This document shows, one piece after another, positions 33,521 through 45,839 of a DNA stretch of 64,000 bases. Position 1 is the first letter of the stretch. Every line of letters begins with the position of its first letter. The stretch comes from Theropithecus gelada (taxonomy: Eukaryota; Chordata; Mammalia; Primates; Cercopithecidae): positions 55,525,888 through 55,589,887 of the forward strand of contig NC_037686.1 of the NCBI RefSeq assembly GCF_003255815.1, in the 5' to 3' direction. The notes under the pieces were generated by a model. That model saw only the letters and a list, made by a program, of their open reading frames with translations. It was not told the origin of the DNA and did not search any database. Both the position numbers and the translations under genes were made by a program.

Positions 33521-36500
33521 ACCATGATTGGTGTGGAAATGAGAATCTCTTTGTTGGAGTTAGGGGCAGGGTTGACTTTCTCCTGAAGCACATGGCTATT
33601 TGCAGGACAGGTAGATACTTCAACACAAGTGGGGTGTAATCAAGAAGAGAAGTGTAGAATGAGCCACCAGCAATGTTTGCCATACTCACTGCAGTGTATG
33701 TACATACAATTGAGACTTTTGTCTCTAGAGGTGATAAGAGATGCTAATTTTTGATGAGTGTAATATGGTAGGTAAAAGGGAGACTTGAGTGGGCAAGGGA
33801 TATCCTTAACGTTAAAACTTCTTTTTCAAGCAAAATGTCATCATCTGTACAGATGTCAACATTGTATGCAAAACACTGCAGTAGGTGCCAGGTTATACTT
33901 TACAGGAAAGACAAGGCCTCAGTATGTAATCTCTTACTAGTTTATAGAACGACTACTGAAACAAACAGAAACCTACATGAAGCAAACCAGTAATGGGCCG
34001 ATGTATTTAGTACCTCTGAAACAGTTCTTGTTTGAGTGTGATAAAACTCAAGTGTGAATTTAATTAGTTTTTATTTCATTTCTTGCTGTTTGTTAGAGAT
34101 TTGTTAGTAGTGTACTGATGTCCTTCTGTGTTTCAAATAAGGCTTGGTGTTTTCTTTGAGGTTTTGAAAAAGGTGTGTTTTAATTTTTCTCTTTGTAGTG
34201 CAGGCCATACTCAGCTACTCCCCATTTGGGGTGTCCCCATTTTAACTTCTCAAATGTTTGCTGCTTTTCTGTTCTCTTAGGGCTAACCTTCGCTCCTTTT
34301 CTGATGTTGCTGACTTCTGAAACTGGCAGTGTGCTGGTAGAGGTAGACTCTTGTCTGTTATAGCTTAAATATAAAGCTATAAACACATATAGTTTTTCTT
34401 CTCTAAATTCTTTGGCAAGACTCCTGTGGTCCTCAGCTGGCACAGAATACCTGGTTGCCTTGGTGCTTGCTTACCTTGGGCCCCCCTCGTGCTGTTTTCC
34501 AGTTTTTCAGCTCTCCTTGCGGCTTGCTCTTTCACCTGCTTACAGACCTGTGTGAACAGCTCAACCTGTGAGTATTTCCTGCAAAAACCTTTTCATCTTG
34601 CCCATTTGGCTCTGGGCCCTTAAGGTGTTTTCATGAGCAAGGCCTTTTTCATTGGTGTGTTGGGATTCGAAAGAAGTATGTTCAATTAGTTTTCAGCTGT
34701 GGAAAGTTCTAGGTTAGGGACACTTTTAAGTAAAACCTCGTAGGTTATAGTGTGGTAGAGACAGCATGCATTTTGACCCCATGAGCAGAGTTTCTGCAAA
34801 TGTAAAATGCCTTTTTTTCCAAGTGCTCTAAAAAATATACATTCGAAGTTTATTATTAGCAGAGAGTAGAAATCTTTTTCCCTATCCTAAGAAAATTTGT
34901 TGCACTTTGGGTGGTAAAATTGTAATTGTAACTTTTTTTGTTTTTTACCCTTTAGGGTACATTTACCAAGTAAATCATTTTGGCTTTCAGTAATTCATAA
35001 CATAGCTTTTAAAAAGACAAAATGAAACACCTAATTCAGGCCAGTAAACTGGCATTTCCAAGATAAGGGAAAAGCACTGAGTAACTTGGAGGCTAAGTAA
35101 CTTGGTGAAGATTTGTCATCTAGTAAATGGGTATCCTTTCGTACTCAGCCCATGCTGTTATGATACTATTCTCTCCTTACTCCATTTCTTTAAATAAAAG
35201 CAAAATCTTTATTTCTTTGTGCATCTTTGGGTAGTCACAGAAACCCCTAATTAGCAAGCAAATAAAAAAATTTAGCTTCTTTTTGCTAAGGTAAAGAGCC
35301 TCTGACACCTTAACTAGATACTATTGAGTGGATTGGTCTGAGGCAGAGATGAGACATTTTGTTAAGTTTGTAACTTTCCCTAGTAAATCCATTTCAGAAA
35401 AAATTTCAGTTTATGACCACATTTGCATTTTGCATGTGGAAAACCCGTGCCACCAGAGTGAAGGATTTCCTTAGGAGTTAAAAAAAAAAAAGATCTTTCC
35501 ATCTCTTTGAAAATTGCTTCCTTTTAAGGATAATGAACCAAATGCAAATTACCTTCTTTTCACATGGTGATTGCAATAAGGGGAGAATGGAGGCTCTTGT
35601 TGAATCCAAGTCTTTCTAAACTAAGGAAAAAGGAAAATTTTGTGTCTAATTCCTATGTAATGTTTATAGAGCCGACTGTGATGTTCTTGAGTCAAAAACA
35701 AGATTTATATGGAAATGTTGATTTGTTGAATTTGTGAGTCTACTTTGTGGGAAGTACATAGGATAGATAGAGAGAACATTCCTTAAGACAATTTTTAGCT
35801 ACTTTAAAAAATTACATAAATATGACAGAGGGTGATTTAGTACTATGTGGTGGGATCCGTATCAACAGTTTGTGTACCTATAATGGTATGGAGTATATCA
35901 GATAGCCCTGTCATTTAGTGAGAAGACTGCTGCAGAAAAAACAGAGGTAAAAATAATTGTCTTGCGACCTCAAAAAGTTTGGAAAAATGTTAAAAAAAAA
36001 TGTAAACATTTCCATAACTTAAATCTCCACTCCCCTGTAAAATGAAAACTCTTTTCAGCCTTAGGTCAGTGTGTACTTTTGGAGATTCTGTTATGTTTGC
36101 AGCTAAAATGTTTTTGAATTTATTCACAAAGATATTTCTTTGGAAATGCAACAGATAGAGATAGAGGATGCATGGAGAGATGGGAAGAGTTAGCTATATT
36201 GAGTATGTTCTCATTTGTCTTTGGCTTAAGTAATATTTGTCAAAATCTCTTGAACATACTAAATATTTGTCTGAATTTCAAGATCTTGTTTGAAATGTAA
36301 CCACACTGATATGCTTACTTTCCCTTGGCTATGCTTTGATGGCTAAAATTAAGGACTAATAAAGAAATAACTAATTCTACCCACCCAAATTAATCTTGTT
36401 CAGAATTACTGATACCGTCTTTTCTGTAACTGGTGGTTGACTGACTCAGTGAAGAGCAGGTTTTGCCTGAGCATTAAAATCATCTTACCGTTTACATATC

Positions 36501-37169
36501 ATTTCATCATTTGCTGTATTGTTCCTCCCCTTCCTCAACCCAGTCTTCTCTTTTGCAGCCTTGCTCTTTCTTTGGGAAATTGAAAACTAAAACCCTGGGA
36601 ATGAAATATATACTTAGTGACTAATTTCATCTTGGGTTAAACGGATATGATTCATCTAATTTTTATAATCTTCTGGCTGTTCTCAGACCTGTGTCTCTTT
36701 GCCCCTTGGGTTCCATACTTGTCTTTCTATTTTTATTTCTATTAGAAATGATAGTAGTGCCCCCAGAATACTGGAGGTTGAAAACTGGCAGTTCTAGGGG
36801 CTGAATACTAGTGGTCTACAGATTTATGTTGTTTGATCAGTGTTGTGTTTAATTTTTAAAAGTTAATTGTCAGTATGAAATAATGAGATTATTTCCAGTC
36901 TCTCTTGAAGCACAAAATCTGGCAACACCAGGCCCACATTCCTGCATGAAGTGAAGCAGCAGCTGCCTCTGTAGATGATACACATGGTCTCCTGTTCCCA
37001 GTCCCGTTGAATTCCCTTCATTTTATATTGCTTGCCTGGGCCCTGTAGGCATTTTCAGTTTGTAGTCTGAGATCTGTAAGTTTTCTCATCACAGATGCGT
37101 TCCTATTTTTGTGGTATTAGGTTTTCTACCTTGATTGCTGCTGATGCTGTGATAGCCTGTGAACTGGGG
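33521..37169. other. Repeat-poor stretch, 3.6 kb
   Basis: I recognise no Alu, L1, L2, LTR or DNA transposon, and no exon. This is the longest such stretch in a repeat-dense window. Content is AT-rich, with a short A-run near 35490. See findings. Confidence 0.55.
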
Positions 37170-37315
37170 AAAGCAATGTGTGGTTCTGGCAGCCAGGTAG
37201 AATTGGGTTTGATTCCTAGTTTCACCGTTTACCAGTTTTACGTCAGCTCCCAAAGCTTCCGATTCCTCTTGTGTGGAATGGGTATAATCCCACCCCTTGG
37301 AGTGGTTGTGGCCTC
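37170..37315 (+). mobile_element. MIR: MIR, sense
   Basis: AAAGCAATGTGTGGTTCTGG, AGGTAGAATTGGGTTTGATT, ACCAGTTTTACGTC and GGAATGGGTATAATCCCACC match the MIR order. Confidence 0.65.
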
Positions 37316-37544
37316 AATGCAAGGCTCTCTCTGTTGCCCTTCTTTGTTTTTCTTTCTCCACATCCACATTGTAAACTAGAGAACATAATTTAATTTTGTA
37401 GGAATTCAGAGTTTGAGGAGAGGAAGGATGCATATAAAATGGGATTTAAACAAGGTGGGTTTTTTGTTTATTATTAGTGGCCTGCTTAGCAAAACTTGAT
37501 GAAATTTAGTGATACCTCTTGGAATGAGTGTCTCCCTGGCATTA

Positions 37545-37865
37545 TTTATTTATTTATTTAATTTAATTAATTAATTTATTTTTGAGATGGAGTCTCACTC
37601 TGTTGCCTGGGCTGGAGTACAGTGGAGCGGATCTTGGCTCACTGCAAGCTCTGCCTCCCAGGTTCACGCCATTCTCCTGCCTCAGCCTCCTGAGTAGCTA
37701 GGACTACAGGCGCCCGCCACCATGCCCGGCTAATTTTTTGTATTTTTAGTAGAGACAGGGTTTCACCATTTTAGCCAGGATGGTATCGATCTCCTCACCT
37801 TGTGATCCACCGTCCTCGGCCTCCCAAAGTGCTGGGATTACAGGCATGAGCCACCGTGCCTGGCC
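37545..37865 (-). mobile_element. AluY: AluY, antisense, with (TTTA)n tail
   Basis: Full antisense AluY whose tail became (TTTA)n/(TTAA)n at 37545-37580. It sits in the tail of the AluJ at 37911-38189, since TCCCTGGC(A/G)TT flanks the pair (about 37529 and 38191). Confidence 0.93.
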
Positions 37866-37910
37866 TTATTTTATGTTATGTTATGTTATGTTGTGTTGTG
37901 TTGTGTTATT
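37866..37910. repeat. (TTATG)n(TTGTG)n pentanucleotide microsatellite
   Basis: Four TTATG-type units and three TTGTG units, evolved from the A-tail of the following antisense AluJ. Confidence 0.92.
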
Positions 37911-38189
37911 TTCAAGACAGGACTGCCTAGGCTGGAGTGCAGTGGCACAGTCATGGCTCGCTGCAGCCTCGACCTCTCTGAGCTCAAGTGATCCTCCTGC
38001 CACAGCCTCCAGAGTAGCTGGGACTACAGGCACCTGCCACCATACCGCCCAGCTAGTTTTTTGTATTTTTTGTGGCGATGGGGTTTTACCATGTTGCCCA
38101 GACTGGTCTTGAACTCCTGAGCTCAAGCGATCTGCCTGCCCTGGCCTCCGAAAATGCTGGGATTACAACATGAGCCACTGTGCCTGGAC
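37911..38189 (-). mobile_element. AluJ: AluJ-type, antisense
   Basis: Diverged antisense dimer (AAGACAGGACTGCC, GCTGCAGCCTCGACC, TGTGGCGATGGGG) ending near CTGTGCCTGGAC. Confidence 0.92.
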
Positions 38190-38467
38190 TTCCCTGGCGT
38201 TTTTAATAACTATGCTGCATATGTGCAGACTCTCTGGAGATGGACAAGTCTTGTTAAAAGGATTGCAGCATCTCTTTCAAATATTCTGGAAGGAATGGTG
38301 ATAATTTAATAGTACAGTTTTCTAAGCAAGGTGTTAAAAGAATATGGTTTACTAAGAAATGATGGTATTAGTAATGTAAAGAAAAAATACAGGCCTTCTA
38401 CAAATTTGAAGTAGAGGTACTGAATTTGATACATTTCTATAAGCATTTTTCTTTTTTTTAAAAAAAA

Positions 38468-38586
38468 TAATGACAGGGTCTCATTATGTTGGCCAGGTTG
38501 GTCTTGAACTCTTGGCCCTGAAGCAGTCCTCCTGCCTCAGCCTCCCAAAGTGTTGGCATTATAGGCATGAGCTGCTGCACTGGTCC
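38468..38586 (-). mobile_element. FRAM: Right Alu monomer (FRAM-like), antisense
   Basis: ACAGGGTCTCATTATGTTGG, GGTCTTGAACTCTTGG, CCTCAGCCTCCCAAAGTG. A single arm, strongly diverged. Confidence 0.75.
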
Positions 38587-38597
38587 TCTGTAAGCTT

Positions 38598-38762
38598 TTT
38601 TTTTTTTTTTTTTTGAGCTGGAGTTTCACACTTGTTGCCCAGGCTAGAGTACAGTGGTGCAATCTCAGCTCACCAAAACCTCCACCTCCCAGGTTCAAGC
38701 GATTCTCCTTCCTCAGCCTCGCTGGTAGCTGGGATTACAGGCATGAGCCACTGCGCCCAGCC
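38598..38762 (-). mobile_element. Alu: Alu, antisense, with large internal deletion
   Basis: Only 165 bp: the right arm passes from GCTGGTAGCTGGGATTACAGG straight to CATGAGCCACTGCGCC. The join is in the GGATTACAGGC motif shared by both arms. CTGTAAGC / CTGTGAGC flank it. Confidence 0.9.
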
Positions 38763-39227
38763 TGTGAGCATTTTTTAAAGATTTAGAAAATACTAGGAAA
38801 AATGTCCTACACTCTATCCTCATTATAATCAGATGATCTTAAACCTAATAAAGATCTAATAGCTTTTACTTAGTATGTGAAACCTAAGTAATAGTATTTT
38901 TTATTCTTAATAACAATTAATATAGATTTTTAAATTAATAAATTATAAGTGCTATTAGTATTCCTCACTACCCAGCTAAATAGAATCCTGTTTTTGTTCT
39001 AAAAAATTGACTATCTGCATTTGTAAAGCTATGGTTTTGATGTACTTTGTATCTAGTTCAGGTCACTCATCTGTGTTGAACAGATTGAGTCCTAAAGAGG
39101 GAATTGATTGTTTAGGATCCTGTAAATAATTATCGGCTGACACTGAACCCAAATCTTTTCATTCAGTTTATAATCTTTCTGTAATTACATAAAAAAAAAA
39201 TTAAGAAAATTTCTGTTTTCTTGATTT

Positions 39228-39428
39228 TTATTTTTTTTTTGTTTTTTTTTTTAAAATCTTTTTTGTTTTGTTTTTTTGAGAAAGTCTCGCAGTTTCGCCC
39301 AGGCTGGAGTGCAGTGGCGCAATCTCGGCTTGCTGCAGTCTCTGCCTCCTGGGTTCAAGCGATTCTCCTGTCTTGGCCTCCTAAGTAGCTGGGACTACAG
39401 ATGTGTGCCACCATGCCCAGCTAATTTT
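39228..39428 (-). mobile_element. Alu: AluS-type, antisense, 5'-truncated
   Basis: T-rich tail then the right arm through GCCCAGCTAATTTTTAA. The left arm is absent. Confidence 0.9.
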
Positions 39429-40493
39429 TAATCTAAGTAGGATATAAATTGCTCAAAGAAAATACATTGCATGTATATAATTCATTTTAAAATATTGATT
39501 ATTTTCTAATTTTACCATAATGGTTATGATAGAGGTGTTTATGGAAAAGAGTTCTTAGTGTTTTTACCCTAGAAATATAAATTGTAAGATATCTAAAACA
39601 CAGTTGTTACCTTTTAACACTGCTTTAAATACACTTTGCAGCTAAATCCACAAAGTCTATCAGTCTAAGGATCCACCTAGCCAATTAAAATTTTTATACA
39701 GAAATTTTCCCCGTGTGACTCAGTTACTAATTTTTTTGTTCTCTAGCAATCACTTCTCCCTCCGGGCTATGCATGAGCTCCCAAGCTGTGCAGAGAAGTA
39801 GCCAACCTGTGTAGCTAAAGTGGTTGCAGTAACTTGTCTCTTCCACTGCTCTCTGAGTGTCCTTTTTTCTGCATAACTCTGCATGCTTCTGAAGTAAGTA
39901 TAGTGTGAAACCTGAGCTGTGCTCTCTGACCTCCAGTGGGACTCAGGAGGAAGCAGGGTGCTACCAAAAAGAGGGGAAAACTCACCTGGTGCTTTTCCTA
40001 TAGGTTGGGTAGGACCCTGGACAACTGCTGTCTTCAGCCCTGGATTCCACCTTTTGCCAGGTTTTCTAGTCTCCTGTGCAGCAAGTCATGCGAACACCTC
40101 ATTCAGCCTTTTGCAGCCTGTACTGAACTGCTGTCGCTCATTGCACCCTTGTGTTGGGGTGTAAGGAACCCTGAGACTGCTACACAGTTGCCATTTCTGT
40201 CTGATTCCTCTCAGATCTTACTCTTTCTCAGTCCCTCGTTTTTAAGTTTTCTCACTGTCAGAGACAGTCAGTCCATGGTGCTGTGACACTATTGTTTGGT
40301 GACACTATGCTATTCTCTACTGTATGTCTTTCTCTGTCTACTTTCTGGACTCTTTGACATCATACCTCTGTCTTTGTGACTTTTTCCAGTGGCACCAGCG
40401 ATATTTTTTTCTGTGGGGCAGACCTAGATTCTGTCTCTTCAGTTGATAAACACTTAAATGCTCAAATAGTTTCCATCTTAAAAATAAAATCAA
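39429..40493. other. Unassigned DNA, 1.1 kb
   Basis: No repeat family recognised. Frames of 81-116 codons at 39919-40286 overlap one another on the same strand and show no domain. Confidence 0.45.
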
Positions 40494-40807
40494 GCTGGGT
40501 GCAGTGGCTCATGCCTGTAATCCCAGCACTTTGGGAGGCCGAGGAAGGCGGATCACCTGAGGTCAGCAGTTCAAGACCAGCCTGACCAAAATGGAGAAAC
40601 CCTGTCTCTACTACAAATACAGAAATTAGCTGGGTGTGGTCATACATGCCTGTAATCCCAGCTACTCGGGAGGCTGAGGGAGAAGAATCGCCTGAACCTG
40701 GCAGGCGGAGTTTGCAGTGAGCCAAAATCAAGCCGTTGCTCTCTAGCCTGAGCAACAAGAGTGAAACTCCATCTCAAAAAAACCAAAAACCAAAAAAAAA
40801 AAAAACA
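40494..40807 (+). mobile_element. Alu: AluS-type, sense
   Basis: Full dimer with an A-tail broken by CC. Confidence 0.95.
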
Positions 40808-40954
40808 TTTTTACTTGCAGCTGCTGTTCTGTTTTCTTATCCCTCTGTTCATTTATTGGTAGATTATTCTTTCTCACCTTTCATTTGTCCTCAGCCCCAT
40901 CCACTTTGGATTCTGACTCTTCCTTATTATGGATTTAATTTTCTTGTTGGTCAT

Positions 40955-41310
40955 CAAAATGAGGATGCTAGTCACACTTACATCCTGTGGTTCTTGGGGA
41001 TGAAATGAAATTGGGGATGAACCAAAATGGGGATGCTAGTCACACTTATGTTCATCTTGGGATGAAATGGGTTCTTTCTTGTGCAAGGGAGGCTGAGGCA
41101 GGTGGATCACCTGAGGTCAGGAGTTCGAGACCAGCCTGGCCAACATGGTGAAACTCCGTCTCTGCTAAAAATACAAAAATTAGCTGGGCCTGGTGGCGCA
41201 TGCCTGTAAGCCCAGCTACTCGAGAGGCTGATCACCAAAATGGGGTTGCTAGTCACACTTATGTCCTAGGGTTCTTGGGGATGAAATGGGTTCTTACTTG
41301 TACAACTCTT
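40955..41310. repeat. Three-copy local repeat (~63-75 bp) with Alu segment between copies 2 and 3
   Basis: Copies at 40955-41017, 41023-41086 and 41236-41310 share CAAAATGRGG, TGCTAGTCACACTTA and GGGATGAAATG in order. The second and third copies also share GGGTTCTT(T/A)CTTGT. Copies differ by scattered substitutions and a short deletion in copy 2. No known transposon gives this layout. Confidence 0.9.
41087..41229 (+). mobile_element. Alu: Internal Alu segment lacking both ends
   Basis: About 143 bp from GGGAGGCTGAGGCAGG in the left arm to GCTACTCGAGAGGCTGA in the right arm. There is no Alu 5' end, no A-tail and no target duplication, so it did not arrive by ordinary retrotransposition. Confidence 0.9.
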
Positions 41311-41399
41311 GAAGTGGTGTGCCTGGCATGTGACGAGCATGCAGCAGATGTGATGCTGGCTTCCATTATTATTGGCTATTTGCCATATCCACGGATGTC

Positions 41400-41930
41400 A
41401 TCTTCTCCCTTGTCTCCTTTAATTATTGACAGAAGTTGACACAAGTGATCATCTCATCCTTTAAAAAGTGCTTTCTCTCTTCCCTTGGCTACTAGGACAC
41501 TTCACTGTCTTTTTTTCCAGTGTCATTGGCCATTTCCAGCTCCTTCATTAGTTTCTCTCCACTTGTCCTTTAAATGCATGTATTTCTCAAGGATCTCTTC
41601 ATCTAAATGTCCTTCCCTCAAATTGCTGTCTTGTGCATTTTCCTTTTTAGTTAATGCTATTATATCCTCCAAGTCACTCAGGATTGTTACTGTGAAATCA
41701 TCCAGAATTCTGTCTTCTCCTTTGTCTCCCTTTTCAGACCACTCCAAAGCTGACCTTTTTTCAAATTTTGTTGGTTGGACCTGCCCTATTGTATGCACGG
41801 CCTTCTCATGTTCGATGCTACAATCCCATTTTGGATGTCTGGTCATTCTCTTTTTCTGTCTTCTCATTGCTGTCAGAGTTATGTTTCTTAAAGTTCAGCC
41901 CTAATGTCACTCCCCATTGCATGAAGTGGT
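41400..41930 (+). mobile_element. L2: L2 ORF2 reverse-transcriptase region, sense, decayed
   Basis: GAAGTTGACACAAGTGATCA (the AFDTVDH region of L2 reverse transcriptase in consensus) is followed by CTTCCCTTGGCTACTAGGAC, and near the end GCTGTCAGAGTTATGTTTC and TGTCACTCCCCATTGC. A 139-codon frame at 41485-41904 is a chance survivor in this relic, not a gene. Confidence 0.75.
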
Positions 41931-44900
41931 AGTTTCCAAAGAGGGGTGCTGGCATAATAGGAAGTATGCAAGTAAGTATATTTGGATATGAGAGGAAAAT
42001 ATTAAAGCTGTATTTATGCTTAAGTAAAGCTTTACTAATATTTGGTGCATGCATTGGTACCTTTATTGGATCTATAAGCCATTTGCTCATGTATCTTGAA
42101 GTACCCAAGGGAAGAGTGCAAGATGAGTTAATGGTCCTCCACTGTTTGTTGCTTCTCAGCATATTACAGTCTATTAAAGCTTACATGTACCTGCTTAAGT
42201 GGATCTGCAGGGTAAAGCATGTAGTTTTTGAGATGCATGTGTTCTCAAAAAGGGTAAGTGACTTAAAATATTTGCACAGAAAAGGAGAATTGGAGATAAT
42301 CTTAATAATGTAAGATGAATAGGATTTAGATAGGTGGAGAGGAAAAATGTTTCAGTCAGCAAGTTCAATGTGTGGGAACTGGGGAATGTCAGCCTGGCTT
42401 TGGGGGCAACTTGAGGTTCCTTGGTGCTGTGTGTTGGGGAAGAACTTTCTTTCTTCTGATTTCATGTTTGCATGCTTGTATGAGATGGGCATTCACTGGG
42501 ATAATGCTCTCTAGAAACTCCCTCACTTTAGTCTTCCCTAGGGGCGTAGAAGTGACTTATCTTTGAGTTTGAAAAAAGGAACTGGGCCTGTCTAGTTTCA
42601 GCTCACTCCTTTCCTACAGATCTTGCATTCTGCTGTGCTTGTTCATGCTGTGAGTTTTATAGGGGCAGGCCTCCTCAGGGAGGCCTCTGCCTGTCGAGCT
42701 GTACCTGTCGAGCTGTACCTGTGACTAGGTAGAGAAATAGACCTAAGCTACCTTTTCCAACCTAGGCTTTATTGGTAATAAAGCTATTATCTGTGTATCT
42801 GTATCACTCTATATAATATATCAGGTGTATATTATATATCAGATAAATATATATTTTTCTTTCTGGCTCTCCTGTTTTACTGGTTTTGAACTTGGGCTGG
42901 AAAAATAAGAGTGTTAAATATTGAATCTCTTTTACTTCAACATCAAAGACTTCATCTTTAAAATTGAGTTACCAATCACTAACTCTTAAGAGTTATGTGA
43001 GGGTAACAAATTTAAAATGAGAAGTTTTTGAAAGATAAACTGTCTACAGATGTATATAGATTTATAAATGTTCTTGGGGGTGGAAAGTAGAAACAAGCTG
43101 GGACCTGTTATTTTATAATTAACTGCCATCCACAGATTAAATTCTAGCTCCTGCCAGCCACTCTCCTGCCAGATCCTTGGATTACAAGAAATGGTGGAGG
43201 GGGTGGCAGTGAGTGGATATAGCAAATGAAACATATCTTGCTTTGAACATTTAACTTGGTATCAGGCCCTAAATCATAGTATTATGATATCTCAGTATAT
43301 GGAAAGGAGACAATATCAGATCAGGAAAATTAATTTTCCAGCAGGAATGGGGAAGGTTAAAATACATAATTTCAAAGGAAACCACTAAAACAGAGATTCC
43401 TTCGGTTTTTCAAAACTGCCACAATGTTATTTGCCCTTCTCTCAGTTAATGAACAGTGGGAAATGTGCTTACATTGGCTTAAGAGAGCCAAAACCACAAT
43501 TCCTACTACCACTTGAGAAAGTCCTAGAATTTGGGAGAATAAGCCCATTACTGTATAAAACTAGAGAGAAAATCATTTGCAGTTTTCTGCTGAATTTGAT
43601 CCATTCTTCCGTACATGAAAAGATACAGCCCATATATGGCAAAACCCAATTCAGTTTTTGAGCACTTTAAATGAAATGATTGAACAGTTTGGAGCATGAC
43701 TCGCCTGTGGCATAGGCATGAAATCTTAGGTAATGACTCATGGGAATTACTGTTGCCACGGAGTTTTAGAATGCAAGAATTGATCTGTCTCTGAAAATAT
43801 TTATATTTGATTGCATTTCTAAATAGGTAAGTGGGTAACAGCTGTTTGAATCTGGTGGCGTGTGTGTTTGGAGGTATGGGGGAGAATTTTGACTGTACTG
43901 CTTTTGTGTTAGAGAAATTGTGCTCTTTTATTTTTTCCTATCTGGTTTAATAGAGTACAATAGCAGAAAACCAATCAGTTCAGGGAGTGGCCCATTTCAG
44001 TCTGGCCCTCTTCATCCACAAAGTGGTTTGGAATGAAAAATGCTAAGATGCAGTATTTGGCTGGCACTTAGATAACTAAGAAAAGAGAATTGACTTAACT
44101 GTAGCAAAGAGAGTTGATGTGAGGCTCAAGTCATCTTAGGGCTCCTAGGAGAAGATGAGAATCCATTAGCACCTCTATATCTGGGGAGAGGGGTGTTGCC
44201 AAGAAGGCCTGTTTTGTAAGTTTGTTTTCATTGACACTGAATTTAATTTCTGTCTTAGAAACTATCCAGTAAAGTCTAAAGTTAAAAGTTTGAGAACTGC
44301 AATGTAGTAGTCAAATAAGCCACAACTTGGATGAAAAATTTCAGCTGCTATTAGAGCAAAACAAAAACAAATTAAAAACCAACATTGTCTGCCTTTTTCA
44401 AGCCCCTGATCAGTCAGTAGCCATCTTGAGAACCAAAGGGATTGAATACAGTGGAGAGGATCCAAAACCGGAACCAGACATGACCTGTGAGGCAGGAAGT
44501 ACAGCATGAACTTTTATTGAAAACAGCTCAACAGTGATATCATTGGCTGACGATGGAGGAGGCTATTTTATAACTCTCTGGAATATGAGTTTAAAAATTA
44601 CATTACTCGGTAAACAACAGAAACAGTACTACAAAAGGTTCTTTAACAACCATAGCTATCTGTATTATAGGCAAAAATGAGAAAATAAATTGGAAAATTC
44701 TCGTCACCAAACCTTACCCAGATCAAATTTCGTTATCTTTGAATATAATTCTGCTGAGCTTAGTTACATGGTTATGTTAGAAATATGCAAGTAGAAAAAA
44801 GGCTGCTGTAGGCATTCTTAGTGACAATAATCAAACCATTATGTAGGTGGGGAGGAGAAATTATATGATTACCTAACAGTGAAAAAGGAGATGGGGGGAA

Positions 44901-45839
44901 AAAAGACTAAAGAGCAAATACCAGTAACTGGGTTTTATTAGGATAAAAGCAAACAATTTATGCTTTAGTAAGCTTTTAGCTATCAGAATTGTAATTTTAG
45001 TTAATAGATATCAAGCAAATGATTTATATGCTGTATTCTCTGGGGTGATGGTGGGGATGACAGTCTGTTAGTGATGGCTGCTATCCTCATTGATCATCAA
45101 GGTTGAATTAGAAATAAACTATTGAAAGTTTAATATATCATCTATAAAATGATTGCTAATAATAAAGATAGACTAAGTACTTAAAAGAATAACATTTAAT
45201 ATCTAGAAATTATTAAGAACTGCTCATTCACTTTGCATTCTATATCAAACATTCAGAGATTATTTAACTGAAAGAAACAAAGTGTGATTAGAAAGTGTAG
45301 ATCAGAAATATATTTGAATTTTAGTGGAATATTGGATGTAAATCTTGACTAAATCATTTGGTGTTGTGGAATCAGAAGTCCAGAGGTAGAAATGTTCTTA
45401 AAGAGGATTTTATGTAATCCCTGGTTTCTGCCAGGCTGTTTTGAAGCATTTTATTTTAGAAAAAGTATTGACCAAGTGAAAAAAAAATGATTTCTGATTT
45501 TGAAATGAGTAGAATAACTAGATGTGATTGCTGTGGGGAGGGAGGATAAACAATTTTAAACAAACTCTTGTGTAATCATGCTAGGATTCAAAGGATGTAT
45601 TCTTTGTTTCTAAAATGCATCTTTTAAACATTCACAGAAATGTCACCAAGATGCTCTGTCTTTCATATACCAGGAAAAATAGGCCATTACCATTTGTTGT
45701 CTGGGTCTGCATTTTTCGCCTTACAAATAATGTACAGAACAATAAAAGGATAGGGAGAACAGCTTTATTAGAATACTTTAATAAGAATTTAAGCATAGCA
45801 TACCCAAATTCTTATTCTATGATGTATTCAAAATGAGTA
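41931..45839. other. Repeat-poor stretch, 3.9 kb
   Basis: No Alu or LINE recognised. A 115-codon plus frame (41966-42313) and a 76-codon frame (43431-43661) have no domain I know. Contains a small hairpin and tandem repeat at 42667-42717 and AT-rich repeats near 42810-42855. Confidence 0.5.
42667..42717. repeat. 8-bp-stem hairpin followed by 14-bp tandem repeat
   Basis: AGGCCTCC-TCAG-GGAGGCCT (42667-42686) is a perfect inverted repeat. Directly after it CCTGTCGAGCTGTA occurs twice in tandem (42690-42703, 42704-42717). Confidence 0.95.

Noticed and set aside
37866..37910. Regular TTATG/TTGTG repeat considered as CRISPR-like or telomere-like
   Set aside because: It has no spacers and the unit differs from the telomere repeat; it is the evolved tail of an Alu.
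39919..40286. Overlapping plus-strand frames of 81 and 116 codons
   Set aside because: They overlap in different frames, lack domains and show no splice or promoter context.
41485..41904. 139-codon plus-strand frame
   Set aside because: Lies in a decayed sense L2 and is not in a frame that preserves reverse-transcriptase motifs.
41966..42313. 115-codon plus-strand frame
   Set aside because: No domain, no start context or neighbouring gene structure, and an overlapping frame on the opposite strand.
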